Assembly (NCBI GenBank): GCA_009617715.1
Contig: VTFK01000015.1
Span: 1,302,001 to 1,366,000, forward strand
Length of the DNA stretch: 64,000 nucleotides
From: Plectrocnemia conspersa
Lineage: Eukaryota; Arthropoda; Insecta; Trichoptera; Polycentropodidae
Reading direction: 5' to 3'
Below, in pieces: positions 45,300 through 58,589 of the stretch (positions are counted from its first letter, which is position 1; each line of letters begins with the position of its first letter). The translations under genes were made by a program, and so were the position numbers. The notes below the pieces were generated by a model. That model had not been told where the DNA came from, did no database searches, and saw only the letters and a list, made by a program, of their open reading frames with translations.

Positions 45300-47690
45300 T
45301 TTGTAAATAGGAAACAATTTATATAAAGAGATTGAATTCAAAATGTTAAAAAAATTCTCTACATAAAACTGAGATAATATAATCTGAGACTGACACCTAC
45401 TTTCTAAATTCGAAGAGTTCTGATATAAGATAGCATTGCATAATTAATTGTTCAGTTATATTATCAATACAGCTAGCTAGTCTACTGCGCAGTGACGTTG
45501 TTTTCGTTTGCCAATTTCTTGTATTTTTAGAATCCACACCGCATTTTCCGCTAATTTGATTCGATTTGAAAACAATCAGTATTATTAAAACACGATAACT
45601 CAATTCAACAGGAGCTCAAGTGGAAATATAGTATAGGTCCAAAAGCGTACTGTTTTGGAAACTCGCGCTTCTGAACCAAAACAAGATAACATTCCGACGT
45701 ATTTCGTACTATTAATTTAATCTTTGGGTCTTTGCCAGATTTGTGTTTGTAAACACGACCGGTTTTATATTTATTTTTACGTTCTACTAAAAAAAATCGC
45801 AAATCCCGGAGGTGTGTCTGACATACGGATACGTCTGATTTGGAGCGGTCAAGATACTCGAGATCGTCGTCATCCGAAGGTCGGCTGGTCTATTCGTGTA
45901 TGATTGCGACCTTAACACTTTTACGTAACATGTGGCGGCCGCTGAACGTGCACTTCCTAGGTATTTGTCGCATCGTGTGTTTCTTTTGCTAGACAAAAGT
46001 GGATCAAGTTCAACTTGGCTCCAAGAACGCTTTCCTTGCGTTCTAATTGGCGCCCTTTAGTTCGCAAAATAATCAATTGTAAAGAGCTCAGGGCTACCAG
46101 ATCAACGATTGGAAAGCCCTGGTTTCATTAATTTTTGTGTAAAATTATTTCGACATACATACAATAAACATGCAGGGGGTAGTTGTAAATTCGTGTCTCA
46201 CTGGTCTCTGGTTCCTCTTGGTCTGTTCGTGAGTGGTACTATGATCCAACTTTACTTTCATGTATGTCGTTATTTATGAAAAATAATATAAATTAAATGG
46301 CCGCCTCTGGACTTTTTGCGACAATTGCAACAAGAGGGGACAGCTCCCGAGGCCCGTTCTCCTTGAGGAGCCCACCTCTGGAAAAAATCATAGCAAAAAT
46401 ATATTTATAAAAAAAGTAAAAACCGACCTCAAATAATGAATCTGAACTAAACTACAGTTGTTTGAAATGTACCTATATATTGATGTATTTTAGGTATAAG
46501 TTCCCTTAGCCCATTTTTATATATCATATATTATACAATAAATAAAAGGAGCGGAACATTGCCTTCAAAAGCACCCACTTTCTATGTAGTAATTTCACAA
46601 TAAATATAATTATTTAAAGAGACAGATTATAGTTTTTTGACGCGGCTCCGTTTGTGTTAAAATTTGTTTGCAAATTATTGTTGACTTTATTGCTTTTTGA
46701 ACGTTTAAAAATATTATATATGAGAAGAAATATTCAACGAATGTAAATTAGTAGCAGTAAATTTAGGTATTCGATCTGAAAATTGAGATCGTCCCTTCAA
46801 ATTTTTTCACTACGTTACGAAGTGTTCGCTTAGTAGAACGAACGAACAATCTTCCTGTAAATTTCGATACACAGTTCGTACAGAATTGTTATTTCTATAG
46901 AACAATTAAAAAAATGTAATTCATTCGGCGGTGGTTTAGCGATCATTTCGTAAATGTGTTGTCTCAAACTAACATTTGACACTTTAAGCATGCGTGATTA
47001 TTGACAGCTGTCTGATTTACAGTGCTGCCAACATAGGAAACTTGAATTGAATCATCCTGTATTTCGTTGAAACTTGGACGAGTGCAAGAGAAGGCCAATT
47101 TAGGACCAATCGCGTTATCGTTTAACTCTGACCCCGGTGTGTCCCTCAGTGACCTCGTAACTTTCCATCTGGCCATTTTTGGTTGATCATCTAATAATAA
47201 CAAAATATATGTTATGTTTTTTTGAGTATTTGTTTCTATACGTATTTCTCGAAGCTTATGAAAATCGATTTCTTGTGTTTTGATTAGACAAACCTTTATT
47301 CTAGCTTTCTAAAGGACCATTTTTGGCACTCCCACCAATTATTATACGATCCTGACTAGCGTAAAATCAGAATAAAAGTATATGTGACTGATGAAATTCC
47401 CCACTTTTTACATTTAGCAGTAAAAGTTATGAATCTCCGGATTAAAATAGTTATTTTTATTGTATGACTTGCTATAGATAAATTGTATGTAATCATGACA
47501 CGCGGGTCAAGCAGTGACCCATGATGCTGTAAAAACTGACCGATCAAATTATTTTAGCTTCCGAGTTTAACCGGCCATCTTACATGTTAAAATACAGTGG
47601 CAGATTACATGGCGCGGGGCCCAATTTAAAATGCAAATACAAGTATTATATTTTAAAATAAATCTACGTACTTAATCCTATTACAAGTAG
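45300..47690. other. Spacer with scattered CpG-richer patches, no gene called
   Basis: Open frames at 45397-45996 and 46964-47203 on the minus strand lack motifs, and the latter opens at TTG. Patches at 45830-46130 and 46300-46390 are richer in C and G. The phrase CAGTGGCAGATTACATGGCGCGGGGCCC near 47595 looks like a transposon edge, but I found no partner. Confidence 0.35.
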
Positions 47691-47694
47691 ATAT

Positions 47695-49145
47695 TGTAAT
47701 AATACCGGTATTGACATTATTATTATTATTATTATTATTATATAAATTAATCGACCGAAAAAATCGCATGATTCACCGTGTTAATTGAATAGAAAATTAT
47801 TCAATTGTTTCGATATATTTAATATTTTAATAACAAATTATTTTATTTGCTGTATCAAAAATGGTGGAACGGCCCTTAAATAGGACGAGCATGGCGACTG
47901 ACTAAACACTGCAGCTAGGAATTGGAATAATACCGGTATTACCAAGAAAAAAAACCAGTCAATACTGGTATTGACATTATTATTATTATTTTTAATTAAT
48001 TGACGGAAAAATTAATCCGAGTGCCGATCGCATGATTCCCTATGTTTATAAATTAGCAAAACCATAGCATTCGAATACCCCGGCAACTATTGTTTTGATA
48101 TATTTTAATTACTAATTATTTTAATTAAAACACTCATTAATTAAAAAATATATTATCGAAAATTTGAGCGCCAAATTTTTCATCTTCTGGAAATGAAAAT
48201 CTATATCGTCTTTAATCGACCGCTTCTGGATTAATTAACAAGCAGGTTAAATTTTGACTGTTTATGGATATTTCGTGTTTTAAACAATAGGAAGCTTTTT
48301 AACAATCTTCCATACATTCAGGTACTTTTAAAAATATTTTATACGCTGAACCTTTATTGTGTTGTCTATGAGTGCAAATAAAAATCATTAAGAAAACTGT
48401 GTACAAAAACTTTTTGTCCCATTTATTTCTTTACTTTATTTATTAAATTTGGAAAAAATATTTTTGAAAATACGGGAGATAATTAATAAAACACCGTTTT
48501 TGATCGGCCACTTATGGATGCCTCCTAAATTTTTATACTAGGGACCAGAGCACCACTCTCCAAAATATTCCAATAAAATATATTAATTATTATTTTTTGT
48601 CAGTTACGATTATCCAAAAGAACCTTAGGTGGAATTAGTAAGTAGAAAATTGTAAATTGTTTATTTAAAATGTGATATATTAAAAAAACATATTTATATT
48701 ATTGATTATTGTGATATTTTTGTGGTAGATATGTTATTTATATATATATATTATTTTATTTTAATTATTGCATATAGCAATAAATAAATTTTAGAATATC
48801 GCAATAAATATTATTTATTTTTATTCATGTTAAAAGTAACATAATTAAAATACAGTTATAAATGTTTATGTAAATATTATAGAATAAAAAATACCTAAAT
48901 ACTGGCACAACCATTTTAATCGCAGACAATTTGGCCTAAAATGCGATTTTTTTTTAAATTATTGATTTGCATATTTTAAATAAATTATGTTATATGTGTT
49001 TTAAAAAAAAAAATTCTACTCTCAATTATGTAAAGCAATAATATTTTTTTAATTTATTTAGCAACATTTTTTTAAATTTATTTACTTAAAAAAAATAAAA
49101 GATAAATCAAGTTTGCTGTAAAAAATCATCCGTCAACACTTATTT
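47695..49145 (-). mobile_element. TACCGGTA-family copies, inverted (two termini)
   Basis: Termini occur at about 47699 (ATTGTAATAATACCGGTATT, then a (ATT)n run at 47716-47741) and 47927 (GGAATAATACCGGTATTACC). From 47930 to about 48960 the sequence is the inverted counterpart of 29960-30675. Positions 48880-49145 also match 52860-53105 in direct orientation, and end in a shared CCGTCAACAC. This is one nested or tandem pair of elements. Confidence 0.6.
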
Positions 49146-49170
49146 AGCGCCCGCCCTCCAGGGGGGCGCT
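49146..49170. repeat. GC-rich hairpin
   Basis: AGCGCC at 49146 pairs with GGCGCT ending at 49170, extended inward by C-rich/G-rich bases. It is notable only for its GC content in AT-rich DNA, and sits exactly where homology to the 53.1-kb copy ends. Confidence 0.7.
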
Positions 49171-49524
49171 ATTTTTAGCGAAAGCCAGGAAACGGTTAGG
49201 CGGAAGCTCCATAAATAATACTACGCTTGTTCCAGCGACTCTGAATACATACTGTCTTGCGACTCTCTTTATTTGCTTAATTACTCAATATTCATAGTAA
49301 ATATTTAATTCAATACACATGTGAATAATGATAATTACATATTAATGGGCAACGCGTGTAAATAATTAATTTGAAAACTTTGTAATATATGTCTATAATC
49401 ATTTATTAGTGAATTGATTTTTAATTAAATAATATGAGGTTTTGAACTCGACCATTAGTGGTAGTTAATTTGTTGGTCCCAACACTTATTTTAATTATAT
49501 CCTCTAGTGCCTATTATTAATTAT

Positions 49525-49740
49525 TTTCCTATGAGTTTAGTTGAAGCATATTCCATGGACTATTTCCGGTAAAAATGAGTTTGAATTCAGATAAAAATGT
49601 ACAAATAGTATAAAGAATTTCGCGTATGCAATACTTGCTTTTGTTTTCACTTCGCCAGCCATCCCTGTCAAAAAAAATATACAAGTCGCGCATATACAAA
49701 AATATCAAAATTTGATCCAAAATATCGCCAGGTGAGATTT
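49525..49740 (-). repeat. TACCGGTA-family internal segment
   Basis: GAAGCATATTCC, GGACTATTT and TGCTTTTGTTTTCACTTCGC, followed by CAGCCATCCCT, occur in the same order at 53255-53500, and inverted at 7145-7390. Confidence 0.65.
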
Positions 49741-49749
49741 TTTGCATAT

Positions 49750-52140
49750 ATGTTCAACTACGCATTTTATATTTATAGCACGTTTGATGCTGAAAACGCG
49801 CATAATGCGTTTACTCTTATTTAGTAACGATACGCACAACGCAACAAACGCGTTGACTCTAGACACTTGTTATTTGTAATGTAGAGTTTGTTTTCAACAA
49901 TAGCCCTCTATAAAACTATAATACACGAAATATTTGGCTAAACAAAACGAATGAAATCGTAATTTCGGAACACACAAGAATTTTGCACAATAGCAATTTG
50001 TAATTTTATTGAATTTATTAATTATTATTTTTATATATATATTTTCTTTGAGAATTAAAATGGTTCATGTTACCCGGGTTTTTTTTATAAACCATTGTAG
50101 TCGCATCTTGATGATGACAAAAGACAATAAATAACAATATCTATTTGTTGAGCGAAACAATGCATATTACACAATATTTATGGCTTAGTGGTTTTATTTT
50201 AGTGAAAGTCTGTCGTGGTTATTATTGGGTGTTCTAATACGACAATAATAATTTATTTTGAGGGTTTGTTTGTAAATCACCTTTGGGTACTACTGGGTAA
50301 TTATATAAAATCTCCTACAGATCTACATAGTCACTTCATCTGCACTCCATTAGTATATTGTTATATACCATAAATGGCCAGATTTTTACCCCATGCGGAT
50401 GACTTGCTATTGAGTTTTTTCAGATTTAAGCTATTATTTTGTTTGGACAAATGTTTTAGCATGATATACGATGTATTATATAGTAAAACGCGGGCGACCG
50501 CAAATAGCTTCGCGGTCGACTGGTCGATCGTGATTGATATACTGACCACATATGTTGTATACCAGGGATGGCTAGCTTGTTCAGGATTAACCTTCGCCTA
50601 TATTTTTTGACACTACTATCAACGGATTTTAATTTTAGTTTTTTTTTTGTGGAATAGACAAATTATAAAATATTTTAATATTTTTAGTACCACATTTATT
50701 ACGTTATAGTACAATACAAAATACACATAACCAAGAAATATTTAATGGGAAAATTGTATTTTCATTTCTTACGCTAAAATAGGAAAACCAGGAGAATAAT
50801 TGGTTAACTCTAACTTTACATAATCTTCCGTGTGATTATTCATCAAACTCATACAATTTTTATGTTTTGTCATTTTAAGATACGAAAAAGTTGTAAGACC
50901 TACCATTTCAACTTCACTGCCTGATAGTGGCATCCACATATGTATCTCTATATATGCGATAGGTAATTTATATATAAGTTAATAACTGTTACCAGATTTT
51001 TCGGCATCTATTTGGCTGCAAAGTGACACCTCAAAAAAATATGTCAATAATTTGTGTCGCGATCGGTGGTCGATCGCGTTTGACTCATTGACCATGCCTG
51101 TTAAATCCAGTATTGTTCAAAAGTCTTAGCCACACCTGCTGGTCTTGCGATCCAAATCAATTCGAGGGTTCAACTTTAAAACTTGTTTTTTAACTCATTG
51201 CAATGAATATCGCTCGCATTAACGAATAATTAGGGTTTTAGCTGAAACCAACTGTTTCAGTATATCTGAGTCAAATTGTTCATGCATATGTATTATATAA
51301 ATGGTTATCATTTATCAACATAAAAATGTAACGTGTAGCTGCTATCGCTAAAATTGGTACACGTTTGTGTACATAAAAAAAATATGATATAATATAATAT
51401 TAAATTTTCTGTCCATGTTTGACATTTAATATTTTGAAAAACATGCTTGTTTGTTTATTGTTAATGAAAAACAATAATAAAAATATCATTAAATACGCAC
51501 TTGCATACATAACACACGACCTCCGCGGTTATACGACTTGTTTTTTTTATTTGCACTGACGTAATTTAATCGCGCTCTCCACTGACGTGTAAATGTGGTT
51601 GTACGTATACACGCCGCGCCTCCATTTTCTATGCTTACGTTTGTGTATTTCGTGAGTGTGAGTGACATTAGAGTACATGCCAACGTTGTCAACGTAGTCG
51701 AGGGTCGTGCAAATAATCAATATTATTAAATCGAAATGTTGTAACACACGTTGTCAGGGCGCGCAGCGGAATTTTTTTTTTAAAACATATATTGTTATAT
51801 CGTAAAAAATGCAATACACATGACGGGTTTTCACAGAAATTTGATTGTCTTTTTTTTTCAGCAAAACCAATACTTTTTATCTACTTGGTATGCGAGAGTT
51901 AAATTATCATTGTATTTTTTGCGAAATTGCGGATGTGACGCATGTTATAATAGCTATCAAAACCTCGTTTAGCATGCATAATATCCGATAAGTATCCACC
52001 AAAATCTAAATGAGTAAAAAAACTACAAATTTTGTTATACATGTTAGATATAGTTATCCAGGATAATATAATTTTATACCAATTGCTTTGTGCCGTGAAT
52101 ACAAATTAATCACCACAATCGCCATCTCATTAGGTATTGC
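49750..52140. other. Spacer, no gene called
   Basis: Positions 50480-50530 and 51055-51085 contain GGTCGACTGGTCGATCG and GGTCGATCGCG phrases, often found in hAT-type elements, and CAGGGATGG at 50563 and CATGCCTG near 51100 could be its ends. No matching 8-bp duplication flanks them. A CpG-richer patch at 51480-51760 has only overlapping short frames. Confidence 0.3.
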
Positions 52141-53510
52141 AATAATACCGGTATTACCGAGAGAAAAAGCAGTTAACCTACAATACCACTAACTTCATTC
52201 CATAATTTTGCTACTTAAGAATCTGATTTTTTTAATTTTGCCCTGAATTTCAACGATCTTTTAAATAAATATAATTATTATAGTCATTATTAAATGTGTT
52301 CCTACTATTGTTGTTTCCAAAAGCAATAAAATATTTGTATTAATTATAAGAAAAGAGCATTATTATATAATAAAAAATAAAATGCTAAATATTTCTTTAG
52401 AAGCGCAGGGTAACACCCCCATGGTGTATGGCTGAGAGGCAAATTGTAGTGGATTCTAATTAGAATGTAACGGTAAACCGTCGAGCTCGATAGGGAATCT
52501 TATGATGCATACTGTGCATAGAGATATTGACATTTTCTCGTGCTCATCTGGGGTTATAGTTCAATTCGTGTGGGACAATGCACACCTGTTGAGGTGATTT
52601 GTGTCTGTTCTTTTATCTCGTTTTCGTGCTTTTACTTATATGTGTGCGTATATGAATTTATATATATATATATATGCATATGTACATATATATTTGTATG
52701 TATTTTAAAATTTTAATATATTTTATACTTTTGGCAATCGTGACGTATTAGGTCAACTCACGAAAGTCATAATTTTAATAAATAAATAAAAAATGTTAAA
52801 AATATCATTATATTAAATTTGAGTTATAAATGTTTATGTAAACATTTAAGAACAAAAATACGTAAATATCGCATAATCGTTTTAGTCCTAGACAATTTGG
52901 CCTAATACATATATGTGATTTTTTTTTAATCATTGATTTTAATTAAATTATTTTTTGTGTACTCTCAATGAGGTAAGATAATAAAAAGCAATTATATTTA
53001 TTTGTAACAACAATAAAAAATAAGATTATATTTTTCATATTTTTTGCTTGAAAATGTAAAATATAAATCAAGTTTGATTTAAAAAACAACCGTCAACACA
53101 TTTTAATTATATCGAATAGTTAGTAACATAAAAAATCATTGCATTATTTTCTAATGAAAAAGTTTTTTTTTATTAAAAAAACATACATTTCGCGCAGTTT
53201 TTTATTTATATATAATTATTGATACTTATTTTTTTCTAATATTTAAGACCAATGCTTAGTGAAGCATATTCCGTAGACTATTTAGGTAAAAATATGTCTG
53301 AATAGAGAAAAAAAAGTACAAATTTCGTGTATGCAATACCTGCTTTTGTTTTCACTTCGCCAGCCATCCCTATCATAAAAAGGGCGCGGTCATTTCTCTT
53401 TTATATAACACTTACTGAGAACTGCTAGGTACTGCTATATTTGTCTAAGATAAAATAAATGTATTCCTTTATTATAGACACATCGCGCATATTCAAAAAC
53501 ATCTAACATG
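52140..53510 (-). mobile_element. TACCGGTA-family copy interrupted by a LINE 3' tail
   Basis: The terminus ATTGCAATAATACCGGTATT begins at 52136, and internal segments follow at 52860-53105 and 53255-53500. The LINE 3' tail at 52507-52790 lies between terminus and body. Confidence 0.5.
52507..52790 (+). repeat. LINE 3' tail, second copy
   Basis: Matches 5000-5222: ACTGTGCATAGAGATATTGA, GTGGGACAATGCACACCTGT, then TTTGTATGTATTTTAAAATT, AATCGTGACG and an AATAAATAAATAA end. It is a separate 5'-truncated insertion of the same LINE. Confidence 0.8.
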
Positions 53511-53671
53511 TAAATTACATTTTTAAAAAACGAATTTTGAGTGTTAGAAAGTAGAGGGATGTGAAAAATATATTTTTTTTAAATATTTATTTGTCAATTA
53601 TACATATAATTAAGTTAACGAGGTGTGTTTAAGTGTTTTCTTTATAAACCTGTCAAGAGTTCAATCGCCCA

Positions 53672-54055
53672 ACCTATTCTCCATTAGGATCACATTCTTC
53701 CATGATAGTCAAAAATTTGTTTAGCAACATGAAGGCTTCATTCCTAATTTTGATTGTCAAAGAATTTACGATTTTATCAGTTTCCTCTTCTTCTTCACTT
53801 TCATTGTGTATTTCAGTATTCATTTGACAGTGAGTGAGTACTGAGTGAGATTCAATCAACTCATTAACATCTTCGTTACTGACGTCCAACTTTAATTTGT
53901 TCATTAGACTAACTATTTCATCTGTGTTAGTTTCCGGCGTTTCTCAGAATTTATTAAATCACTCATCATTTGTGGGCATAATTGTTTCCAGGAACCTTTC
54001 ATTGCCGACTCCTTTAGTTCAGCCCATGAGTCTCCAATATTGTTTATTGCGTTTC
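53672..54055 (-). pseudogene. Tigger (pogo-type) transposase C-terminal relic
   Basis: Minus-strand translation gives IGDSWAELKESAMKGSWKQL near 54030, then, after stops near 53920, DVSNEDVNELIESH and an acidic run ending MEECDPNGE. This matches the order of the C-terminus of Tigger/TIGD-type transposases (helical block, DxxELIESH, acidic segment, ExxDPN). No DDE core remains. Confidence 0.7.
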
Positions 54056-54084
54056 AAATATTATAGTTCTTCCAAACATCTGGG

Positions 54085-54256
54085 AACACTGGCGCGAAGA
54101 ATATAATATATTGGCGAAAACATATCATCTCAGGTGATTAAAGCTATTCAACAGTTGGAGTGGTTCTCCTTGGTTTTGGACGAATCTACAGATATTTCCG
54201 ATACTTCCCAAATGTTGTTATTTAGTAGAGGAGTTAATAGAAACTATATATAGCAT
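54085..54256 (+). pseudogene. hAT transposase relic (ZBED5/GTF2IRD2-like)
   Basis: Positions 54085-54240 read LGTLARRI, then ISSQVIKAIQQLEWFSLVLD and ESTDISDTSQMLLF, followed by SRGVN and a stop. WFSLxLDESTDxSDTxQL is the start of the RNase-H-like core of this hAT family, and includes its first catalytic Asp. It butts against the Tigger relic. Confidence 0.75.
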
Positions 54257-54326
54257 GAAATTTATATTTTTTTTAAAAAGTATTTAGCAGAACAACTTGC
54301 AATGGGAAAAATTGAAGTGTGTCACA

Positions 54327-54620
54327 ACTAGGGATTGCAATACCGGTGGTACCGATACTGCTAGTGCTTGATGCAAAAATTGACCATTGACAATACCGGT
54401 ATTACAAAATGAAATAGTAGTACGGATTTTTTTCAAATCCGTATATTTTATTTGTTTTAAAATTTTATTTCAATGGCTTAGAACTACAAAAACGACAATG
54501 CCTATATTGTTTGAAAGCAGAAGTGGAGAATAAAATAATTCTCATTGTAGGGTATTATCAGCGTAGGATATTAAAGTAGAATAATATTATGCAGTATTTA
54601 TATATTTTTTATTATATAAT
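54327..54620 (+). mobile_element. TACCGGTA-family left end
   Basis: AGGGATTGCAATACCGGTGG, a second AATACCGGTATTAC, then GAAAGCAGAAGTGGAGAATA and ATTATGCAGTATTTAT blocks match 6812-7050 and 61811-62045 in order. Confidence 0.65.
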
Positions 54621-56190
54621 ATTAACATAAACATTTATAACTCAAATTGTGTTATTTTTAAGATGAGTAGAAATAAATGGGTATACGATAGATAAATCTT
54701 GAAAACATCGTAGAATCTTCAATTCATATTTTCAAGGCAACTGTTTGATAATTTCAAAGGATAGTTCAAACAATGCTTGTTTTTTAGTCGAGCTTTGAAG
54801 CTTGTGAATAAAAGGGCTTTAAAAATTTCGGATTAAAGGTGGCTTTTGAAAGTCTGCGTGGCTATTGTGCAACTCTAGGTGCTCTGCCGATCTCTACTGC
54901 TTATGATTGTAAGCCAAATTTTGTGTAAAGATTTCTAATGGTAACATACCGAATGTTATTAAAAATACAAGAATATTCTTATGTAGGATTATATTAATTT
55001 ATAATCTAATCTCAATTTAAAAATAATGAATAATCCTTAATAGTTATTTCGAAACAAAATTAATAAAAATAAATAAGGAAAACGACGATGTATGTTAATA
55101 TTATATAAACATCCACTAAAAATAGTTTATCGTTAGATAATGCTTCGAATTCAGCAATAGATATATAAAATTCAGGTTTTCGTATATTCGAGAGGATTAG
55201 AGACCACTGCAAATATTGCAAATTAGCAAAGCAATTAATGTAGTCCGTAATGCAATACATGTTTCATAAAAAATATATCATGTTAATATTATTAGTATGT
55301 TGTGGTGTAAATAAACACATTGAATAAGTTGTTTTTACATTTACGTCATATGTTTATAATATCAATACTGTTTTGCTATTATCTGCTACGATTCTTTTTT
55401 GATCTATATTTTTATCAATTTGCTCATAGATGCTTTGTTTGACGAGTTGATATTAATCACAAGTAATGATTCATTTTTATGATATTGAAATCATACAGTC
55501 CTCAATCTAATGCAAAATATGTTATCAGATATGAAAACCACTTTTGATAATGCTAAAAATTTGATTTTTTTTCATTATATGTTTGATAACTACTTTCGAT
55601 AATATTGAATACCCATACTTCCTAAATATGTTATCTAAACATCCGCTTATGTTGTCACTGGTTTACAAAAATAATATTAACGTTTATCTACTTCATATAA
55701 CGACGCCTACGACAGTAGTCACTTCCCTCTTATGTTATTGGCTCATTGCTAATGTCGACTCACTCTGTGTGCGTTGTTTATTTTATAATATTAAAACCAG
55801 GTGTATATTATACGTATGTCTTTCAATATGAATCCTTGACGTTTACTTCACTTGTAAACATATTATTTCCTCTCGTTTAATTGTGAGCTCGCCAGCGTTT
55901 CTCAATCGCGTTCCACGAAAGCGACCGGTTTCTTGCGAAAATTCACGACAACATTTGCTCGTACAGTATTATAAGGAAAGTGTTCATTTGCGCAACGATA
56001 ATATGCAGTATTGTATAATAACATATAATCAATTTATTAATGCAAGTGAAAGACACATCAAGGTATTTTTACTAATATATATGTACATTATTTTGATTTT
56101 AGCAGAATACATTTTAATTTTAACATCAAGTGCAAATTTAAATAATTAACTAGTTCGATATTTATGCGGAGAGATCAGATGTGTAAAGAT
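54621..56190. other. Spacer, no gene called
   Basis: Frames at 55583-55831 and 55883-56149 have no recognised motif. The second is mildly CpG-rich and begins at TTG. Confidence 0.4.
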
Positions 56191-56194
56191 GCCT

Positions 56195-56290
56195 ATACCG
56201 AGCGACGGCTTGATTTTATTGCTTTTGATGTAAATTTTTGACTTCTGAGAAGTAATGTTGTTTTTGCGGCAAAGTTCGGTTTTAACGTTT
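56195..56290 (-). repeat. Half copy of the palindromic MITE family
   Basis: TGATTTTATTGCTTTTGATG, then AATTTTTGACTTCTGAGAAG matches the right arm of the 26.5-kb palindrome. Confidence 0.7.
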
Positions 56291-56983
56291 ATATTTAATA
56301 TCATAAAATCGTTTTTCAATAATATATTTTGAAACAGATATTTAAATTGTATTAAATTAAGATAAATTTTTCGTAACAAAAAATAAAAAACAGGTCACAA
56401 ACGTACAAAATTGAACTGTTTTCCGGCCGATATTAACGTTATTGATAGTAACAATACAAAGTCAAAAAAAATATATAAAAATACCTCCCCCCACCCTCTA
56501 TAGTACACTGTGGTTTTGTGCAAAGCAGAAGAAAACCGAAAGTTGTAAGAAAGCGCGGTTGTTTCAATTGACGAATTCGTTCCATAACGGTCTATAGCCC
56601 AAGCTTTTCAGTACCGAAAAAAAATCATTTTATATAATATAATGAATGTATGTGTGTCTGTTCTCGCCGTAGAACTGCGTTACGTATTCTTTAAGTCGTT
56701 TTGAAGATCGGGTCGCACTCTTGGGTTTCATGTGACTACTTAGCTGGGCCTGATCGACGGTCGGAATATAAGCGATTGTTTTCTCTGGCTTTAAGGGTTG
56801 TCTCGGTCGATTTGGCGTTGTTTGTAGGTGCGAGTTGGGCTGAAGTCAGAAGTGAAATGATAGTTCTGTGTCAAAGTGTCTGAAAGAAATGTTGCAGTAC
56901 GGCCGTATTCTGCTTTATATACCCTTCAGGATTGAAAAAAATTTTAACTACTCTTCCAGTTCTCGATTGTTTAGATCCTAGAC
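56291..56983. other. Spacer, hAT target flank
   Basis: No gene. The final 30 bp, together with 58590 onward, reconstitute the pre-insertion site of the hAT element. Confidence 0.5.
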
Positions 56984-58589
56984 CAGGGGTCGGCAAAGTG
57001 CGGCTCCGGAGCCGCATGCGGCTCTTTGACTCCTTGAGTGCGGCTCTGGCACAAATATCCACGGGCTCGGGCGCTAATTCTGGTCAAGTGTCCTTTCCAT
57101 GCAACGTTGAATGTGTGCGTGAGCGTAGTACCTGTTTCGTCCGGAAGGGGCGCAGCGCAGCGTAGTAGTATGACAGCTGTCAATCTGCGTATTTGGCGGC
57201 TACAAAAAATTGAAAAGGGTTTGTTACCATTTTGAAAGAAAAAATAATCACGAGATATTGGTATATCATTGCGTTATTCACCAAGAAGCACTTTGTGCGC
57301 AGACATTTCCGAAAGAAATTAGTAAAGTTATGGGATTAGTGAGCACGATCATCAACTCCATTGTAGCTAAAGCTCTTAATCATCGTCAATTCAAAGAATT
57401 TTTAGTTAAAATGGAGAGTGAATACGCTGATCTTCTACTTCATAACAAGGTTCGATGGTTATCAAGAGGGAACGTTTTAAAACGTTTCGCGTCCCTATTG
57501 CCAGAAATTTAAGCATTTCTTCTTGAGAAGAATGTTCACTATCCAGAACTTACAGACAATCAGTGGATCCAAAACCTTCATTTCATGGTAGACGTTACGT
57601 CTCATCTAAATCAGCATAACCGTAAACTACAAGGGAAAGGAAACACAATTTTTTCGATGTTAGAAGAAGTCATTTCATTCGAAAACAACTTATCCCTTTT
57701 TGCTCAAGATTTTAAAAGGGAAACATTGTTTCACTTTCCGAGCCTGCTGAAGCATCGCCAAGAAAATAATTCCTCTTTTGACAAACACCATTTCAAAACA
57801 ATAATTTTAAATATGAGGGAAGCATTTCTCAGCAGGTTTCAGGAGTTTAAAAACAACAAAGCGTTTAGCATTCGTCAAAAATCCTCTTAATGCTATAATA
57901 ACTGAGTTGAAATTTTCTCCTTTTGGCATTGACATTGTAAATTTGAAATACAATTGCAGGATTTAAAAAACAAGGAAATATAGAGCTCCAAATTTCAACT
58001 TCTTTGTATTGATTTGGAAATATTGAAGAACGAATGTGATCTTAGTTCACAACACAAGTGGTCTGCTTTGAAAGACCTGGAGAATGAAACATGATCATTT
58101 TCAACGTCTGGAATAGTATTCTGACTTACGATCAGCTGAAAAAAACTTGCGTTTGCTGTTCTTTTCTTTTGGTTCTACATATTCATGCGAACAATCCTTT
58201 TCAAGCATGAACTTTATCAAGAGTAAACTGAGAAGTTATCTTATTGATGAGAACCTGGAATCATGCCTAAAATTAAAAACAACAACATATAAACCTGACT
58301 TACTGAAACTTTCCAAGGAGATGCAACGACATTGTTCGCATTAAGTGTTTGTCAGTCATTGTCATGATTTAAATTTATGGATACCTTACTTTCATATTAT
58401 TGTTTATCAACGAATAAATCTTTATTAAGTGTGAAATCAAGTTTTATTCAGTGTACCCGTAATTTAATGAAGGTCTAAAATTATAATAAAGGTTTACTAA
58501 ATTAAAAAACAGATTTGGCTCTTAGAACTATTTTGAATCGTTGTAATGTACATATTTGGCTCTTCGGCCAATAAGTTTGCCGACCACTG
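56984..58589 (+). mobile_element. 1606-bp hAT element, internally truncated
   Basis: The 16-bp ends CAGGGGTCGGCAAAGT and (inverted) CAGTGGTCGGCAAACT are flanked by perfect 8-bp duplications TCCTAGAC at 56976-56983 and 58590-58597. Inside the left end is a 16-bp GC-rich palindrome at 57000-57015. The remaining coding sequence is the C-terminal portion of a transposase, so most of the 5' coding part is missing. Confidence 0.95.
57210..58344 (+). pseudogene. hAT transposase C-terminal remnant (ZBED5/GTF2IRD2-like)
   Basis: Three open segments in order: 57240-57512 (YHCVIHQEALCAQ, then LLHNKVRWLSRGNVLKRF, family core boxes); 57513-57890 (HFMVDVTSHLNQHNRKLQGK, then LSLFAQDFKRETLFHFPSL); and 58147-58344 (LLFFSFGSTYSCEQSFSSMN, then SKLRSYLIDENLESCLKL, the hAT C-terminal dimerisation region). 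Stops at 57510-57512, 57888-57890 and in the 57900-58140 gap break the frame. The BED zinc finger and first catalytic region are absent. Confidence 0.9.

Noticed and set aside
46964..47203. 79-codon minus-strand frame
   Set aside because: Opens at TTG, no motif, no supporting splice site.
50555..51110. Possible hAT element with CAGGGATGG and CATGCCTG ends
   Set aside because: No matching 8-bp flanks and the ends agree over only a few bases.
55883..56149. 88-aa plus-strand frame, mildly CpG-rich
   Set aside because: Begins at TTG, has no motif, and lacks a supporting acceptor.
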